From: OLB19 sp964624165
GTDB lineage: Bacteria > Patescibacteriota > Minisyncoccia > Phycocordibacterales > UBA918
Reading direction: 5' to 3'
DNA length: 21,879 bases
Assembly: GCA_964624165.1 (NCBI GenBank)
Contig: CAZUWG010000010.1
Location: forward strand, 1 to 21,879
A program made the position numbers and the translations under genes. Positions within the stretch are counted from its first letter, which is position 1, and each line of letters opens with the position of its first letter. Positions 20,423 to 21,879 of the stretch are shown here, piece after piece. Under the pieces are notes generated by a model. The model was not told the origin of the DNA. It saw only the letters and a list, made by a program, of their open reading frames with translations, and ran no database searches.

Positions 20423-21169
20423 CTAAAACTCGGCCTTTCTGGCATAGACACTAATAGTACGTCGTTTCCGCGCTCTACCGCGCGAGACGTGCTTGTGTGA
20501 GCGGTAAACTTTCTCAATCGTAAATTGTTCACCAAGAAAAGTCAGTAATTCTTCTTCACCATATACATGCTCCGGGACACCCATTACAGGATGAATATAA
20601 GTCCCTTCTTCGCGAGCGGGCGCTTCAGCAAGTAGGCGCCGGCTATGAAGATCGCCATCTTTTAGGTGAGTTTTCATAATAAAATAGCCGCCGGGCTTAA
20701 GGACGCGATAGATTTCTTCTCGTAAGAGCAGGCGTTCTTTGTTTGATAAAAAGTGAGATGACATCATATCAATCGCCAGTATTTGCGACTCGTCTTCGAC
20801 TGAAGGAAAGACTCCGGCGATTGTGCGTGCCTCAAACGCAAGTTCATACTGAGCGCTGGCTAGGCGAGCAATTTTTATGGCTGCTCCAGAAATATCAAAT
20901 CCGATACCTCGCATCCCGTAGGTTTCGGCAAGATGAATCAAATGTCGTCCATTACCACAGCCAAAATCAATAGCGCTGTTGGTGGGGTTGAGGAGCGTGC
21001 GACCAGTATCGCGCTCAAGCCAGCGAAGGAATTTTAGAAAATCCTCCGCTGGCGCGTCAGACAGCTTTAAATGACCACCTGAAGTGTACTCAATGTCCCA
21101 AAAGGTGGCGCCGTGCGCACGGCGCTTTTGCTTTCTTATAAATGGTCGTTTTGGCATAGTTATGTGCAT
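20423..21169 (-). CDS. Class I SAM-dependent methyltransferase
   Basis: The protein has 248 residues from the ATG at 21169; ATGs at 21199 and 21157 are in frame, and 21157 (MPKRPF) is also credible. The basic N-terminus is followed by FWDIEYTSGGHLKLSDAPAEDFLKFLRWLE. SAM-binding motif I is DFGCGNGR at 68-75, then GFDISGAAIKIA, a LAIDMMSSHFL strand with acidic loop, and VLKPGGYFIMKT. The end, FTIEKVYRSHKHVSRGRARKRRTISVYARK, is very basic. This is a small-molecule or macromolecule methyltransferase of Methyltransf_11/25 type; the substrate is unknown. It is divergent from the DsbA-like gene, with 71 bases between starts. Confidence 0.85.
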   Translation of the reverse strand: MHITMPKRPFIRKQKRRAHGATFWDIEYTSGGHLKLSDAPAEDFLKFLRWLERDTGRTLLNPTNSAIDFGCGNGRHLIHLAETYGMRGIGFDISGAAIKIARLASAQYELAFEARTIAGVFPSVEDESQILAIDMMSSHFLSNKERLLLREEIYRVLKPGGYFIMKTHLKDGDLHSRRLLAEAPAREEGTYIHPVMGVPEHVYGEEELLTFLGEQFTIEKVYRSHKHVSRGRARKRRTISVYARKAEF

Positions 21170-21203
21170 TAAAGCATAATGGGCTCGCAGGCGCCACATT
21201 TTT

Positions 21204-21212
21204 TGTTATACT
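21204..21212 (+). promoter_or_regulatory. Extended -10 promoter of the DsbA-like gene
   Basis: TGTTATACT fits an extended -10 but lies 28 nt before the ATG, unlike the leaderless spacing seen elsewhere. The implied leader of about 20 nt has no good Shine-Dalgarno. An in-frame TTG occurs at 21229. Confidence 0.5.
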
Positions 21213-21240
21213 GTAGGGGTTATTTAATTTGAACTATCGT

Positions 21241-21879
21241 ATGCAAGAACACATGTGGAAAATCATTACCGGTATCGCAGTCGTCGCCATTGTCGGTGCA
21301 TTTTGGTACGCAGATCGCGCCGACAAAGCGGCCAATGAAGGCATCGAGCTCACTACCTATATAAAGGGAGGTGAAAACGCCGCGGTCGTCTTGACTGAGT
21401 ATGCAGATTTTCAATGTCCTGCCTGTGCGCAATCGTTTCCGCTCGTAAAACAGCTTAATGAGAAGCACGGCGATGCGCTTAAGATTGAGTTCAAACACTT
21501 TCCATTGATTAATATTCACCCGCACGCTATGCCTGCAGCGAGAGCGGCCGAAGCAGCAGGACAGCAAGGTAAGTTTTGGGAGATGCATGACAAACTATTT
21601 GAAAACCAGAGCGCTTGGGCAAATAGCTCAAATCCCGCACCATTTTTCATTCGCTACGCTGAAGAAGTCGGACTTGACGTAGAGCGCTTTAAAACTCAGA
21701 TGGGAGCGAGTAAGCTCGATGAGCATATTCGAGAAAGTTTTGAAAATGCTCGAGCGCTCGGTCTCTCTGGCACACCGTCATTCCTACTCAACGGCCAAAA
21801 GATGGAATTTTCTAGCTACGATGAATTCATCGAACAAGTAGATGCGGCAGTAAACGCCGCTTCCGGCAATGCCACAGAA
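21241..21879 (+). CDS. DsbA-like thiol-disulfide oxidoreductase (3' end outside window)
   Basis: The frame is open for 213 codons to the window edge. An N-terminal TM (about 7-23) anchors the protein. The thioredoxin-like domain opens with AVVLTEYADFQCPACAQSFP, with the redox pair C59-P-A-C62. A helical insertion follows (AMPAARAAEAAGQQGKFWEMHDKLFENQ), and the cis-proline loop is GTPSF (177-181, P179). The layout is that of the anchored DsbA/BdbD/FrnE-like proteins that oxidise or isomerise cysteines outside the cytoplasm. Several surface proteins in this window have paired cysteines, including the dockerin protein, and are plausible clients. The extant length nearly covers the domain, so only a short C-terminus is missing. 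Confidence 0.93.
   Translation, partial: MQEHMWKIITGIAVVAIVGAFWYADRADKAANEGIELTTYIKGGENAAVVLTEYADFQCPACAQSFPLVKQLNEKHGDALKIEFKHFPLINIHPHAMPAARAAEAAGQQGKFWEMHDKLFENQSAWANSSNPAPFFIRYAEEVGLDVERFKTQMGASKLDEHIRESFENARALGLSGTPSFLLNGQKMEFSSYDEFIEQVDAAVNAASGNATE

Noticed and set aside
1..21879. Search for tRNA, rRNA, transposase and integrase genes
   Set aside because: I saw no T-loop-like GTTCRANNC with matching acceptor arms, no rRNA segments and no transposase or recombinase motifs in any frame.

Overview
The window looks like a chromosomal scaffold from an ultra-small bacterium of the Candidate Phyla Radiation (Patescibacteria, Parcubacteria-like). I infer this from the style of the proteins: many signal-peptide or single-TM surface proteins of modest size, a Gmad2 protein, a YvcK/CofD protein, a PAS-only protein, a class F-like sortase and a methyltransferase of a type I associate with these genomes. 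Start codons mostly lack Shine-Dalgarno sequences and instead sit 6-10 nt behind a TATAMT-like box. The standard genetic code works throughout. A run of ten Ns (16102-16111) shows this is a scaffolded, probably metagenomic, assembly.

Layout. (1) 3-680: the 3' part of an AlkD-type DNA alkylation repair gene. (2) 874-8268: a block of secreted and membrane-anchored surface proteins, all on the + strand. Two secreted paralogues share a C-terminal domain. They are followed by a tightly packed four-gene operon: a two-domain membrane-anchored protein reminiscent of DUF916/WxL-interacting proteins, a secreted protein with calcium-type repeats and a C-terminal type I dockerin, and two membrane-anchored cohesin-like proteins, the second with a cytoplasmic coiled-coil tail. 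(3) 8389-10302: a membrane-anchored GH3 exo-beta-glucanase/glucosidase with its own promoter. (4) 10485-14296: a PAS protein, a sortase, and on the opposite strand an FPNTG-tagged repeat protein, a 564-residue modular surface protein and a possible 39-residue peptide. (5) 14771-16041: an ECF-like sigma factor, a GlsB/YeaQ-like membrane protein and a small membrane-anchored protein. (6) A 36-bp imperfect inverted repeat around the N gap, then a LexA-like repressor and Y-family polymerase operon with a perfect palindrome between its -35 and -10. (7) 18117-21879: housekeeping-like single genes (PsbP-like anchored protein, YvcK, Gmad2 protein, methyltransferase, DsbA-like oxidoreductase running off the end).

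How it may work together. The most interesting unit is 3886-8268. Cohesin-like receptors anchored in the membrane and a dockerin protein made from the same operon suggest a calcium-dependent, self-assembling extracellular complex on the surface of a cell with very limited metabolism, next to a glucan-degrading enzyme. A second anchoring route, sortase plus FPNTG substrate, lies 3 kb downstream. Gene functions are assigned from motifs read by eye; no database search was possible.
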